From Anaerolineae bacterium (lineage in GTDB: Bacteria; Chloroflexota; Anaerolineae; S016-19), in NCBI GenBank assembly GCA_027016315.1, contig JALWAP010000114.1, positions 1-33,883 of the forward strand: a stretch of 33,883 nucleotides of DNA. The letters are read 5' to 3'. Both the position numbers and the translations under genes were made by a program. This document shows positions 1 to 6,686 of the stretch, one piece after another. Under the pieces are notes generated by a model. That model did no database searches. It was not told the DNA's origin and saw nothing but the letters and a program-made list of their open reading frames with translations. Position 1 is the first letter of the stretch. Every line of letters starts with the position of its first letter.

Positions 1-2
1 GG

Positions 3-521
3 TACATGGTCGATCCGTTCGTGCACGCCAAGATGTTCGTGGTTGACCACAGGCTTGCATTCGTCGGTTCGGAAAACTTCTCCACCAACTCCCTCGATTT
101 CAACCGGGAGCTGGGCATTGCCGTTACTCAGGCCGACATAATCCGGCGGCTCGAGGATCAGTTTGAGAAGGATTGGTCGAAAGCTACCACAGAGGCGTTT
201 CCGAAGAGCGGGTTCGTTACCCCGCAGTGCGGCTACATTTCCTACAAAGACGCCCGTAAATTCCTGTTCCAGAAAGTCACCGTCCAGATGCCGGTCAATG
301 AGACTTATAACAGCGGAAGGGTGATATGGCTCATGCCGGATTCCGACATCGATTCCAATTTCAAAGTGGTGATATTCCCCAGCGTCTGGAGCAAGTGGCC
401 GGAGACGCCGGACGTTTACTACAAAGGGAAGACGATCCGCGTCCATGGCTTGATCAAGGTTTACAGAGGCTGGCCGGAAATGATAATAAACGATCCTTCG
501 GAGATTCAGGTGGTGAAATGA
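3..521 (+). CDS. Phospholipase D-like nuclease with C-terminal OB fold (5' end missing)
   Basis: The reading frame is open to the left edge, so only the C-terminal part is present. Near the start is an HKD motif: HAK, then a D seven residues after the K, then GSEN, typical of the second catalytic half of PLD-superfamily nucleases and phospholipases. A region of about 95 residues follows, rich in alternating hydrophobic strands and including GKTIRVHGLIKVYRGWPEM; it resembles the OB-fold nucleic-acid-binding domains sometimes attached to secreted nucleases. The likely role is phosphodiester hydrolysis of DNA. A lipid substrate is less likely given the OB fold and the ComEA gene downstream. The stop overlaps the start of the next gene (ATGA), so the genes are translationally coupled. 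Whether a signal peptide exists cannot be seen. Confidence 0.8.
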   Translation, partial: YMVDPFVHAKMFVVDHRLAFVGSENFSTNSLDFNRELGIAVTQADIIRRLEDQFEKDWSKATTEAFPKSGFVTPQCGYISYKDARKFLFQKVTVQMPVNETYNSGRVIWLMPDSDIDSNFKVVIFPSVWSKWPETPDVYYKGKTIRVHGLIKVYRGWPEMIINDPSEIQVVK

Positions 522-868
522 AGGGGATCGATTTGAAGAAAGCCGCCGAGGTGCTGCGCGGGCAGGGGTTCGACGTGGTGATCGGCGATGGAGAGATCTC
601 CGGCCGCAGGGACGGCGTGCAGGGAGTCTGGACGCTTTACATGGACAGGGCTGGGCGCATCCGGGTGGTTGTGACCATGCCTGGAGATATTCCGCGCGGG
701 CAGAGGGTAAAGAGTGGAGGTAGGGTCTTTCGTGTTTTGCGAGAGGTGCAGAAGACCACCACCGTTTTGACGGAGATAAGCTCGCTCGAGGAACTCCCGG
801 ATGCGCTCGATGGAATCGGGCAGGTGCTGGCATCGGAGGAGCAGCAAGAGCACGAAAATGTCGGATAG
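518..868 (+). CDS. Hypothetical 116-aa protein between PLD nuclease and ComEA
   Basis: I do not recognise this family. The start ATG overlaps the stop of the PLD gene by four bases, and its 3' end overlaps the start of comEA by 11 bases, so it sits inside a tightly packed operon. The protein is small and soluble, without signal peptide or membrane segment. It has an N-terminal amphipathic helix (KKAAEVLRGQGFDVVIGDG), a central stretch of beta strands (residues 25-90), and an acidic C-terminus. The pattern could be a small alpha/beta fold, but no catalytic motif is visible. Its position suggests a role linked to DNA handling or competence, as inference only. Confidence 0.75.
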   Translation: MKGIDLKKAAEVLRGQGFDVVIGDGEISGRRDGVQGVWTLYMDRAGRIRVVVTMPGDIPRGQRVKSGGRVFRVLREVQKTTTVLTEISSLEELPDALDGIGQVLASEEQQEHENVG

Positions 869-1460
869 TCCTGGAGGCTGGAAGCCGTTTCTGGAAGGGT
901 TCGTGTTGGCCTCGCTTGCGTGGGTTGGTGTGATCTTTGTGTACAGGTTGTTCGATCGCCCTCCCCGAAGCGAGGTTGCCCTGGTTCCGCCTCCTCCAAC
1001 CGTCACCCCAGCGCCGACGTTCACCCCTTCGCCGCTCTACGTCCACGTGAGCGGCGACGTACATTCTCCGGGTGTCTACATGCTTTCTCCGGGAGACAGG
1101 GTTGAGGATGCAATCCGTGCCGCTGGGGGAGCGTTGCCGGATGCCGATCTCGATGCCATCGACCTGGCGGCGAAACCGGCGGATGGAGAGAAGATATACG
1201 TCCCGCGCATCGGCGAGGCCACGCCAGCACAGAGGACCTCGAGGTTACGCAAGACTCCCACGCCCACGGTGGTCTTTCCTGTGGACATAAACACGGCATC
1301 TCTTCAGGAGTTGGAAGCGCTACCGCGGATTGGGCCGTCGCTGGCGAAAAGGATCGTACAAAATAGGCCTTACAGCTCCATCGAGGATATAATGAGGGTG
1401 CCTGGAATTGGGCAGAGCACTTTCGACAAAATCAAGGACAAGATAACGGTCGGGAAATGA
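858..1460 (+). CDS. comEA: ComEA-family DNA-binding protein (SLBB + helix-hairpin-helix)
   Basis: ComEA proteins are membrane-anchored receptors that hold incoming double-stranded DNA outside the cytoplasmic membrane during transformation. Residues 14-31 form a single hydrophobic segment, residues 40-60 a Pro/Thr-rich linker, residues 60-117 an SLBB-type domain (YVHVSGDVHSPGVY), and residues 142-200 a tandem helix-hairpin-helix DNA-binding domain with INTAS, LPRIGPSLAKRI and VPGIGQSTFDKI. The 200-residue length is normal for the family. The start chosen gives the membrane anchor; an upstream in-frame ATG at 801 would add 19 residues read over the previous gene and was rejected. The gene overlaps both neighbours. 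No comEC (membrane channel) gene follows in this window, so competence function is likely but incomplete here. Confidence 0.9.
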   Translation: MSDSPGGWKPFLEGFVLASLAWVGVIFVYRLFDRPPRSEVALVPPPPTVTPAPTFTPSPLYVHVSGDVHSPGVYMLSPGDRVEDAIRAAGGALPDADLDAIDLAAKPADGEKIYVPRIGEATPAQRTSRLRKTPTPTVVFPVDINTASLQELEALPRIGPSLAKRIVQNRPYSSIEDIMRVPGIGQSTFDKIKDKITVGK

Positions 1461-2407
1461 AGAAAATCTTCGCGTCCGTGTTGGTTTCGTTGGCGTTTGG
1501 TTTGCTGCTTTCTGCGGCGTTGTGGGCGCAGTCGCCGCAGAACGAAGGTTCGCCGCGCCAGGAGAACTTTTTCGCCGAGTTGATGCGAATCCAATATCTC
1601 ATGAACTCTGGCCTCCCGTACCCTCCGCTTTGCACTCCGGACGAAGATATCGTGGAAGAGGAAAGTCTACCGGAGCGGACGGAGGTGATCACGTACACGG
1701 TTCAGCACGGAGACACAGTCTGGAGCATTGCCAGGAAGTTCGGTCTTGACGTGAACACGCTCCGCTGGGCAAATCCGGCCATCGAAAGGAACCCTGACAG
1801 GCTCTCCACGAAGCAGGTGCTGGTGATCCCGCCGGTGAGGGGCGTGTATTACACGGTGAAGAAAGGCGATACGGTCAGGCGGATTGCGAAGAAGTTCGGG
1901 GTGTCTCCGCAAGCCATCGAGTCGTTTCCGGGCAACCACCTCGAGCTTCCATTCGATCTCGAGCCAGGCCAGAAACTCATGGTGCCAGGAGGTAGGCTGC
2001 ACCTCTACCGGCCTCCCAGGCCGACGCCAGTTCCGGGCTACAAGTTCATGTGGCCTGCCATCGGCCCGATCACGCAGGGGTATTGGTCGGGGCACCGGGC
2101 TATCGACATCGGTCTTCCTTACGGCTCGCCGGTGTACGCGTCGAGGGCTGGGCGCGTGGTCTACCTTGGATGGGAAAAGAGCGGGTACGGGTACCTTTTG
2201 ATCCTGCAGCACCCGGATGGAATGCGGACTTACTACGCCCACCTGAGTAGCTACTGGGTGCACAAAGGCGACCGCGTGCGGCAGGGGCAGCTGATCGGGA
2301 GTTCCGGGAGCACCGGGAATTCTTCCGGCCCGCACCTCCATTTCGAGATCAGGAAGGGACATTACGTGCACCTCAACCCTCTCGACTACCTGCCGCCGAG
2401 GAAGTAG
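1457..2407 (+). CDS. Secreted LysM-LysM-M23 peptidoglycan hydrolase
   Basis: This is an exported cell-wall endopeptidase of the lysostaphin/LytM type. Residues 1-25 form a signal peptide. LysM peptidoglycan-binding repeats lie at about 79-126 (YTVQHGDTVWSIARKFGL) and 131-178 (YTVKKGDTVRRIAKKFGV). The M23 domain covers about 197-314. The zinc-site residues are intact: H213 and D217 in HRAID, H262 in AHLSS, and H293/H295 in HLHF, so the enzyme should be active. It overlaps the comEA stop by four bases, and the next gene follows after three bases. The usual role is cell-wall remodelling or daughter-cell separation. Co-transcription with comEA could also mean local wall opening, which is inference. 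Confidence 0.92.
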   Translation: MKKIFASVLVSLAFGLLLSAALWAQSPQNEGSPRQENFFAELMRIQYLMNSGLPYPPLCTPDEDIVEEESLPERTEVITYTVQHGDTVWSIARKFGLDVNTLRWANPAIERNPDRLSTKQVLVIPPVRGVYYTVKKGDTVRRIAKKFGVSPQAIESFPGNHLELPFDLEPGQKLMVPGGRLHLYRPPRPTPVPGYKFMWPAIGPITQGYWSGHRAIDIGLPYGSPVYASRAGRVVYLGWEKSGYGYLLILQHPDGMRTYYAHLSSYWVHKGDRVRQGQLIGSSGSTGNSSGPHLHFEIRKGHYVHLNPLDYLPPRK

Positions 2408-2410
2408 CGG

Positions 2411-3364
2411 ATGAGGCGAATCATCCTCTGGCTTTCCGTCGCGCTGGCGTTGGCTCTGGTTACGTTGGGCGTCAGGCGCGCTCGCGCCACTTCCGACGTG
2501 TGTAAGCCGCCCAACGTAATCGACCCTCACGTCTGTGATTTCGACTATTTCTACGGTTCTCCGCCCAGGCAGATTCCGCAGGGCTGGACAGCCTTTGTTC
2601 TTAGCGGCGATCTCACGTTCAAGCAAGCCATCGATACGTATTGGGGCGCGCCGAGCCTATGCATGTGGAGCGACGGCGGTACTTTCAAGGCAGGGATATA
2701 CACGCAGGTTCACGTCACGCCCGGAGCAGGGTACCGGGCGACGGTCGGGTGGGCAGGTCCGAACGCTCCGGAGACTTTCGGGCGTCGGCTCGGCCTCGAC
2801 CCTACCGGTGGAACGGACCCAAACGCGCCGACAGTGATTTGGGGCCCGATTCACTGGGGGCCTGGAAAGATGTTCAACCTGCCAGATTTCAACATCGATG
2901 TCAAGTCCAGGGCAATTGGCGACACGATGACGGTGTTCTTCCTGGTGGATCACAATCGCAGCACAGGGAACAACCTGATTTTCGTCGATGCCATTGCTCT
3001 TTACCCTGACGAAAGCGCCCCGCCGCTTGCAACCAGTACCCCTGTGCCCCCGACGGCTACGCCAAGGCCCACCAGAACGCCTACACCCACGCCGACAGCC
3101 ACTTTCACGCCATCGCCGACGCCGAGTGCGACGCCTACGGCTACCGCTACCGCAGCCGCAACCGCCACGCCGACTTTCACGCCATCTCCGTCGCCGACGG
3201 CTACCGATACCCCTGAGCCCACCATGACGCCATTGCCCACGCCTACGCCAGGTCGAGGCGCTGGGCGCGGCGGTTTTCTCCCGACGATTGGCGTTGCTTT
3301 GATCGGGGGCGGGATTTTGCTTGCCGTTGCCGGCACGAGTATGTTTGGATCGCCGATGAAATGA
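2411..3364 (+). CDS. Secreted surface protein with Thr/Pro stalk and C-terminal membrane anchor
   Basis: No enzymatic family is recognised. Residues 1-26 form a signal peptide ending in ARA. Residues 27-205 are a globular extracytoplasmic region rich in Trp, Gly and aromatic residues, with two Cys near the start (about residues 31 and 42); the pattern suggests a beta-sandwich or carbohydrate-binding-like fold. Residues 206-280 are a low-complexity Thr/Pro stalk built of TPTPTPT and TPSPTPS units. A short Gly/Arg linker and a hydrophobic segment at about 288-311 end the protein. There is no LPxTG signal. Stalks of this kind are common on Chloroflexota surface proteins. The start lies three bases after the M23 stop, which suggests co-expression. 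Confidence 0.82.
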   Translation: MRRIILWLSVALALALVTLGVRRARATSDVCKPPNVIDPHVCDFDYFYGSPPRQIPQGWTAFVLSGDLTFKQAIDTYWGAPSLCMWSDGGTFKAGIYTQVHVTPGAGYRATVGWAGPNAPETFGRRLGLDPTGGTDPNAPTVIWGPIHWGPGKMFNLPDFNIDVKSRAIGDTMTVFFLVDHNRSTGNNLIFVDAIALYPDESAPPLATSTPVPPTATPRPTRTPTPTPTATFTPSPTPSATPTATATAAATATPTFTPSPSPTATDTPEPTMTPLPTPTPGRGAGRGGFLPTIGVALIGGGILLAVAGTSMFGSPMK

Positions 3365-3404
3365 TCGAGCTATGCGATATTATCTCATTCTTGGGAGGTG
3401 AAAA

Positions 3405-4307
3405 TTGAGCGATTTCAAGTATCTGCTTGGACCGATGCGTTTGCCGTTTCTGATCCTTACGCCCGCGTGCGTTTTCGTCGGATTTGGCACTGCTTTGTGG
3501 AGCACCGGACACGCCAATTTGTTCTATTTCTTGCTGGCGCTGATAGGTGGGCTGGCTGCCCATATCAGCGTGAACGCGTTCAACGAGTATTTTGATTTCA
3601 AGAGCGGTTTGGATTTCCACACCCAACGCACGCCTTTCAGCGGCGGAAGTGGAACTTTGCCCGAGCGCCCTGAGCTTGCGCAACACGCGCTGGTTCTGGC
3701 CGTGGTCGCGGCGGTAGTCGACGTGCTCATTGGGCTGTATTTCCTGTGGGTGTGGGGGTGGGGGATCGTACCGATAGGAGTTCTCGGGCTGCTTGTCGTC
3801 GTGGCCTACACTCCCTGGATCACCCGCAGCCCGTTGGTCTGTCTGATAGCTCCCGGGCTTGGCTTCGGGACGTTGATGGTGATCGGCACCCACTTTGTCA
3901 TCACCGGGCGATATGCGTGGCCCGCATTCTGGGCTTCGCTTGTGCCGTTTTTCCTGGTGAGCGATTTGCTTTTGCTGAACCAGTTCCCGGATGTGGAAGC
4001 TGATCGAACCGTGGGCAGGCGTCACTATCCCATGGTGCTCGGCAGGCGGAAGAGCAGCCTCATCTACGGGACTTTCCTTGCCCTCGCTTACCTTTCCCTG
4101 CTGGTTGGCGTGGCGGTGGGCGAGTTGCCGTGGCTTGCTTTGTTAGGGCTGTTGACCCTGATCCTGGCGGTTCCGACGGCGATTGGCGTTTATCGGAACG
4201 CGGATGACATGGAGAAACTCATGCCCTTCCTGGCAAAAAACGTGTTGATAAACATCCTGACGCCATTGTTGATGGGGATAGGACTGACGGTGGCGCACTT
4301 CGTGTAG
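3405..4307 (+). CDS. UbiA/MenA-family prenyltransferase
   Basis: This integral membrane enzyme is predicted to attach a polyprenyl chain to an aromatic acceptor, as in menaquinone synthesis (MenA) or related lipid pathways. About eight hydrophobic segments are visible. The two Asp-rich motifs that bind Mg-diphosphate are present: N60-x3-D64-x5-D70 (NEYFDFKSGLD) and N192-x3-D196-x3-D200 (NQFPDVEAD). The 300-residue length fits the family. The start is TTG, chosen because a GGGAGGTG ribosome binding site ends four bases upstream and the first residues match the expected N-terminus. The family resemblance is closest to MenA-like 1,4-dihydroxy-2-naphthoate prenyltransferases, but the acceptor cannot be deduced, since no other quinone gene is adjacent. 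Confidence 0.85.
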   Translation: MSDFKYLLGPMRLPFLILTPACVFVGFGTALWSTGHANLFYFLLALIGGLAAHISVNAFNEYFDFKSGLDFHTQRTPFSGGSGTLPERPELAQHALVLAVVAAVVDVLIGLYFLWVWGWGIVPIGVLGLLVVVAYTPWITRSPLVCLIAPGLGFGTLMVIGTHFVITGRYAWPAFWASLVPFFLVSDLLLLNQFPDVEADRTVGRRHYPMVLGRRKSSLIYGTFLALAYLSLLVGVAVGELPWLALLGLLTLILAVPTAIGVYRNADDMEKLMPFLAKNVLINILTPLLMGIGLTVAHFV

Positions 4308-4321
4308 TCAGGAGGCTACAC
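4302..4321 (+). other. Small hairpin at the 3' end of the prenyltransferase gene
   Basis: GTGTAG (4302-4307, containing the stop codon) pairs with CTACAC (4316-4321) around an eight-base loop. A C/A-rich stretch follows. A very similar hairpin lies at 11220-11239. No T-tract follows, so this is not a standard terminator. Confidence 0.5.
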
Positions 4322-4361
4322 AACCAAAACCACGGAACCTCTATCTTTGCGAAATCACACC

Positions 4362-4401
4362 AATGCAGCGGGGACAGACTGTGGACTGTCCCTGCTGCAT
4401 T
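4362..4401. terminator. Bidirectional hairpin between convergent prenyltransferase and PhaR-like genes
   Basis: A 16-bp stem (4362-4377 with 4386-4401) with a single G-T wobble and an eight-base loop lies between convergent genes, immediately at the stop codon of the minus-strand PhaR-like gene. There is no clear T-tract on either side, so it may act as a stem that blocks read-through or protects 3' ends. Confidence 0.65.
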
Positions 4402-4773
4402 TCATTCCTGTAGCTTCTGGACCCGCTCCTCCAGCTCGTCGACTGCTTCTCGGAGCCTCTCGATGTCCTCCTGGGTGGGGAGGCCGAGGCGCTTGAGCAC
4501 CTTTTCCACGGATGCGCCGACCGCATCGAGGAGAATTCCCTCGCTGCCCCTGACCATTGCGGTCAGCAATGACAGGGGGAGGGGAGTGCTGCGGCTTGCT
4601 TTCGTCAGTATTTGCACCATAACCTGCGCTGTGATGTCCCTGCCGGTGGCATGGTCTATCACTTGTACTTCCTCTCCCGATCGGACGATATCGGCGATGT
4701 CGGAGAGTGTCACGTACCGCTTTGCGGCAGCGTCGTAGAACTTGCGGTTTCCGTATCGCTTGATCTTCCTCAT
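4402..4773 (-). CDS. PhaR-like polyhydroxyalkanoate synthesis regulator
   Basis: The first 60 residues match the PHB/PHA accumulation regulator DNA-binding domain (PhaR N-terminal type): RKIKRYGNRKFYD, RYVTLSDIADIVRSGEEVQVID and TGRDIT. PhaR proteins repress phasin and their own genes and also bind PHA granules. At 123 residues this version is short. The C-terminal half lacks the usual second accumulation domain and instead ends in a charged coiled coil (about 85-123). It overlaps the upstream phasin-like gene by four bases (ATGA) and so is translated with it. The coiled-coil segment resembles one in that neighbour, suggesting the two products bind each other. No PHA synthase is present in the window, so a link to PHA storage is inferred. 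Confidence 0.85.
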   Translation of the reverse strand: MRKIKRYGNRKFYDAAAKRYVTLSDIADIVRSGEEVQVIDHATGRDITAQVMVQILTKASRSTPLPLSLLTAMVRGSEGILLDAVGASVEKVLKRLGLPTQEDIERLREAVDELEERVQKLQE

Positions 4774-5237
4774 CCTTTGCTTTCACCTATCATCGCTTCG
4801 ACCTGTTTCGAAAGCTCCTGGATTTGCTGTTGTATCGCAGCCAACGTTTCTTCATCCGGCTGTGAGCCCTTTTTCTGCTCCGCTCTGATCGCATCCAGCT
4901 TACGAGAAAGCTCTCCGATCCGGTTCTCCAACTCTTCGATGTCCTCTTTCTTTGGCAGGTTCATCCGGTCGAGGACTTCTTCGATCTTTTCCTCCAGCTT
5001 GAGCTTCCCTCCTACTTCCCCGGCTTTCTCTCGTTGCCGCTCCATCGCTTCCTTGAGAATCGACTTTGCGTCCTTTTCCGCAATCTCCCCACGCTCTACG
5101 AGCTTGTCGAGGAATTCATCGACTTCGTCCTTGGTCAGAGCCATTGCCCCGATCCCTGCAAGTATCAACCGCTTGACCACGCCGGTCATGTCGAGCATGT
5201 CTTTTTCTTCGCGTTTCCGATCCGCTTTCCTGGCCAT
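4770..5237 (-). CDS. Phasin-like coiled-coil protein
   Basis: The 155-residue protein begins with a basic patch (ARKADRKREEK), then an Ala/Gly-rich amphipathic helix (residues 18-35, VVKRLILAGIGAMALTKDEV), then long charged helices to the end, with a heptad pattern from about 80 to 150. This layout matches phasin-family and PHA-regulator-like proteins that coat polyhydroxyalkanoate granules. The start ATG has a GGGAGGTG site five bases upstream. A much longer open frame extends through the divergent gene but has no coding character. It is the first gene of a two-gene operon with the PhaR-like gene, behind a strong promoter with two palindromes. The granule role is inferred from family style. 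Confidence 0.78.
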   Translation of the reverse strand: MARKADRKREEKDMLDMTGVVKRLILAGIGAMALTKDEVDEFLDKLVERGEIAEKDAKSILKEAMERQREKAGEVGGKLKLEEKIEEVLDRMNLPKKEDIEELENRIGELSRKLDAIRAEQKKGSQPDEETLAAIQQQIQELSKQVEAMIGESKG

Positions 5238-5260
5238 TTCCCACCTCCCGATGCATGATA

Positions 5261-5279
5261 GATAACGCACTGCGTTATC
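5261..5279. promoter_or_regulatory. Operator palindrome 1 of the phasin/PhaR promoter
   Basis: GATAACGCACTGCGTTATC is a perfect inverted repeat with nine-base arms around one central base. It lies just downstream of the predicted transcription start, where a bound repressor would block polymerase. Confidence 0.75.
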
Positions 5280-5291
5280 CGATTCAATTAC

Positions 5292-5320
5292 ATTATAACG
5301 CAATGCGTCATAGATTTCAA
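5292..5320 (-). promoter_or_regulatory. Promoter of the phasin/PhaR operon
   Basis: On the minus strand, TTGAAA (5315-5320) and TATAAT (5292-5297) are separated by exactly 17 bases, close to the sigma-70 consensus. The transcript would start near 5285, about 50 bases before the ATG. One palindrome lies within the spacer and extends into the -10, and a second lies just downstream of the start site. Confidence 0.8.
5295..5311. promoter_or_regulatory. Operator palindrome 2 of the phasin/PhaR promoter
   Basis: ATAACGCAATGCGTCAT repeats the core of palindrome 1 with one mismatch between its arms. It sits between the -35 and -10 elements. The centres of the two sites are 33 bases apart, about three helical turns, so dimers would bind on the same DNA face. 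Confidence 0.72.
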
Positions 5321-5351
5321 GAAGGTTTTGCTTTAGGAACAAAGTGGACAA

Positions 5352-5392
5352 GCATGTCAGCGGTAGACATGCCTGCTCTGCTATGTTAAAAT
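5352..5392 (+). promoter_or_regulatory. Promoter of the aconitase-X gene with inverted repeat over the -35
   Basis: TAGACA (5364-5369) and TAAAAT (5387-5392) are 17 bases apart and point towards the GTG at 5424. The inverted repeat GCATGTC (5352-5358) and GACATGC (5366-5372), with a seven-base spacer, covers the -35 box and may be an operator for a different regulator than the divergent promoter. Confidence 0.6.
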
Positions 5393-5423
5393 CACCCGAG
5401 AACCAACATGAGGGTCTGTAACT

Positions 5424-6686
5424 GTGGAAATTCACTTGACTGATCTCGAACAGGCGATGCTTTCCGGAGAAATGGGGCCCGGAGTCCGGCGTGCGATGGA
5501 GATCGTCGTGACGCTGGGAAGGATCTACGGCGCACTGGATCTCGTGCCCGTTTCCCACGTTCAGGTATCCGGGGTGAGTTACAAGAACCTGGGGAAGGCC
5601 GGGGTAGAATTCTTGCGCCGGTGGGCCGGCGAAGGTGCCCGGGTACGGGTGCCCACCATGCTCAATCCCATGGGGATGGAGGAAGCTTCCTGGCGGGAAC
5701 TCGGCATACCCGAATCGTTCGCGTTGCCGCAAATGGAGGTCGTAAGGGCCTTCGAGAGCATGGGAATTCAGCCGACGTTGAGCTGCACGCCGTACTTCAT
5801 CCCCCAGGGACTTCCACACCGCGGCGATCATGTGGCCTGGGCCGAGTCCTCGGCGGTTGTCTTTGTGAATTCGGTGGTCGGGGCTTACACGAACCGGGAG
5901 GGCGGGCCTGGAGCGCTTGCCGCTGCCATCGTAGGGCGCACGGCCAGGTACGGGTATCACGTTCCGGAGAACCGGCTGGCCACGCACCGCGTGCGGGTTC
6001 GGGCAAGGCTCGAAACGATGGCCGACTTCGGCGCACTTGGGTACCTGGTGGGAAAGGCTGTGCAGGACGGCGTTCCGTACTTCGAGGACCTGGGCGAGCA
6101 GCTTCCGCCGCTTCCTGACGATCTTTCGGAGGGAGGTGCTGCAATAGATCGTCTGAAGACGATGGGAGCGGCCATGGCGGCCAGCGGTTCCATCGCCCTG
6201 TACCACATTGCCGGAGTCACGCCGGAGGCCAAAGAGGCTGGGGAAAGCATCGTCCGCTCCGAGGCGGGGCTTGTCGAGATCGATTCTCTTCGGGAGGCGT
6301 ATGATTTCCTGGACAGAAGCAAGGATGTGGATCGAATCGATCTGGTCAGCATCGGGTGTCCTCACGCGAGCCTAGCGGAAGTTAAGCTCGTCGCGGACTA
6401 CCTGAAAGGGAAGCGTGTCAGGACGAGGTTGTGGATAACCACGTCCAGACACGTGAAGGATCTCGCAAAGCGTTTCGGGCTTGCGTCGATTATCGAGGAA
6501 GCCGGTGGGCGGATCGTGGCGGATACCTGTACGGTAGTGGCCCCTATCAACGCTATCGGGGTCAAGACGATGGCGACGAACGCTGCGAAGACCGCCTGGT
6601 ACGCGCCTTCCCATTCCGGCGTTGCTGTCCGGTATGGTTCGCTGGAACAATGCCTGGAAGCAGCCATAACCGGGCGATGGAAGTGA
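5424..6686 (+). CDS. Aconitase X (DUF521) large subunit
   Basis: The protein belongs to the aconitase-X catalytic family, dehydratases with an Fe-S cluster. Known members are the large subunit of archaeal phosphomevalonate dehydratase and bacterial hydroxyproline dehydratases. Conserved features include NREGG (157-161) and three cysteines in likely cluster positions: C121 in SCTPYF, C312 in SIGCPHAS and C369 in ADTCTVVAP. At 420 residues it corresponds to the large subunit alone. The fused single-chain form would carry an additional swivel (DUF126) domain. No small-subunit gene adjoins it: the upstream gene is divergent and the downstream one is a glycosyltransferase. The GTG start is supported by GAGGGT at 5410-5415. 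The substrate is therefore undecided between mevalonate-pathway and amino-acid roles. Confidence 0.85.
   Translation: MEIHLTDLEQAMLSGEMGPGVRRAMEIVVTLGRIYGALDLVPVSHVQVSGVSYKNLGKAGVEFLRRWAGEGARVRVPTMLNPMGMEEASWRELGIPESFALPQMEVVRAFESMGIQPTLSCTPYFIPQGLPHRGDHVAWAESSAVVFVNSVVGAYTNREGGPGALAAAIVGRTARYGYHVPENRLATHRVRVRARLETMADFGALGYLVGKAVQDGVPYFEDLGEQLPPLPDDLSEGGAAIDRLKTMGAAMAASGSIALYHIAGVTPEAKEAGESIVRSEAGLVEIDSLREAYDFLDRSKDVDRIDLVSIGCPHASLAEVKLVADYLKGKRVRTRLWITTSRHVKDLAKRFGLASIIEEAGGRIVADTCTVVAPINAIGVKTMATNAAKTAWYAPSHSGVAVRYGSLEQCLEAAITGRWK

Noticed and set aside
3026-3255. Repeated ACGCC/GCCGAC units as a possible CRISPR or satellite array
   Set aside because: The units have no fixed period or spacers; they simply encode the Thr/Pro stalk of the secreted protein.
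5238-6365. Upstream extension of the phasin-like frame on the minus strand
   Set aside because: It runs through the promoter, palindromes and the aconitase-X gene. The internal ATG at 5237 has a strong ribosome binding site and the expected N-terminus.
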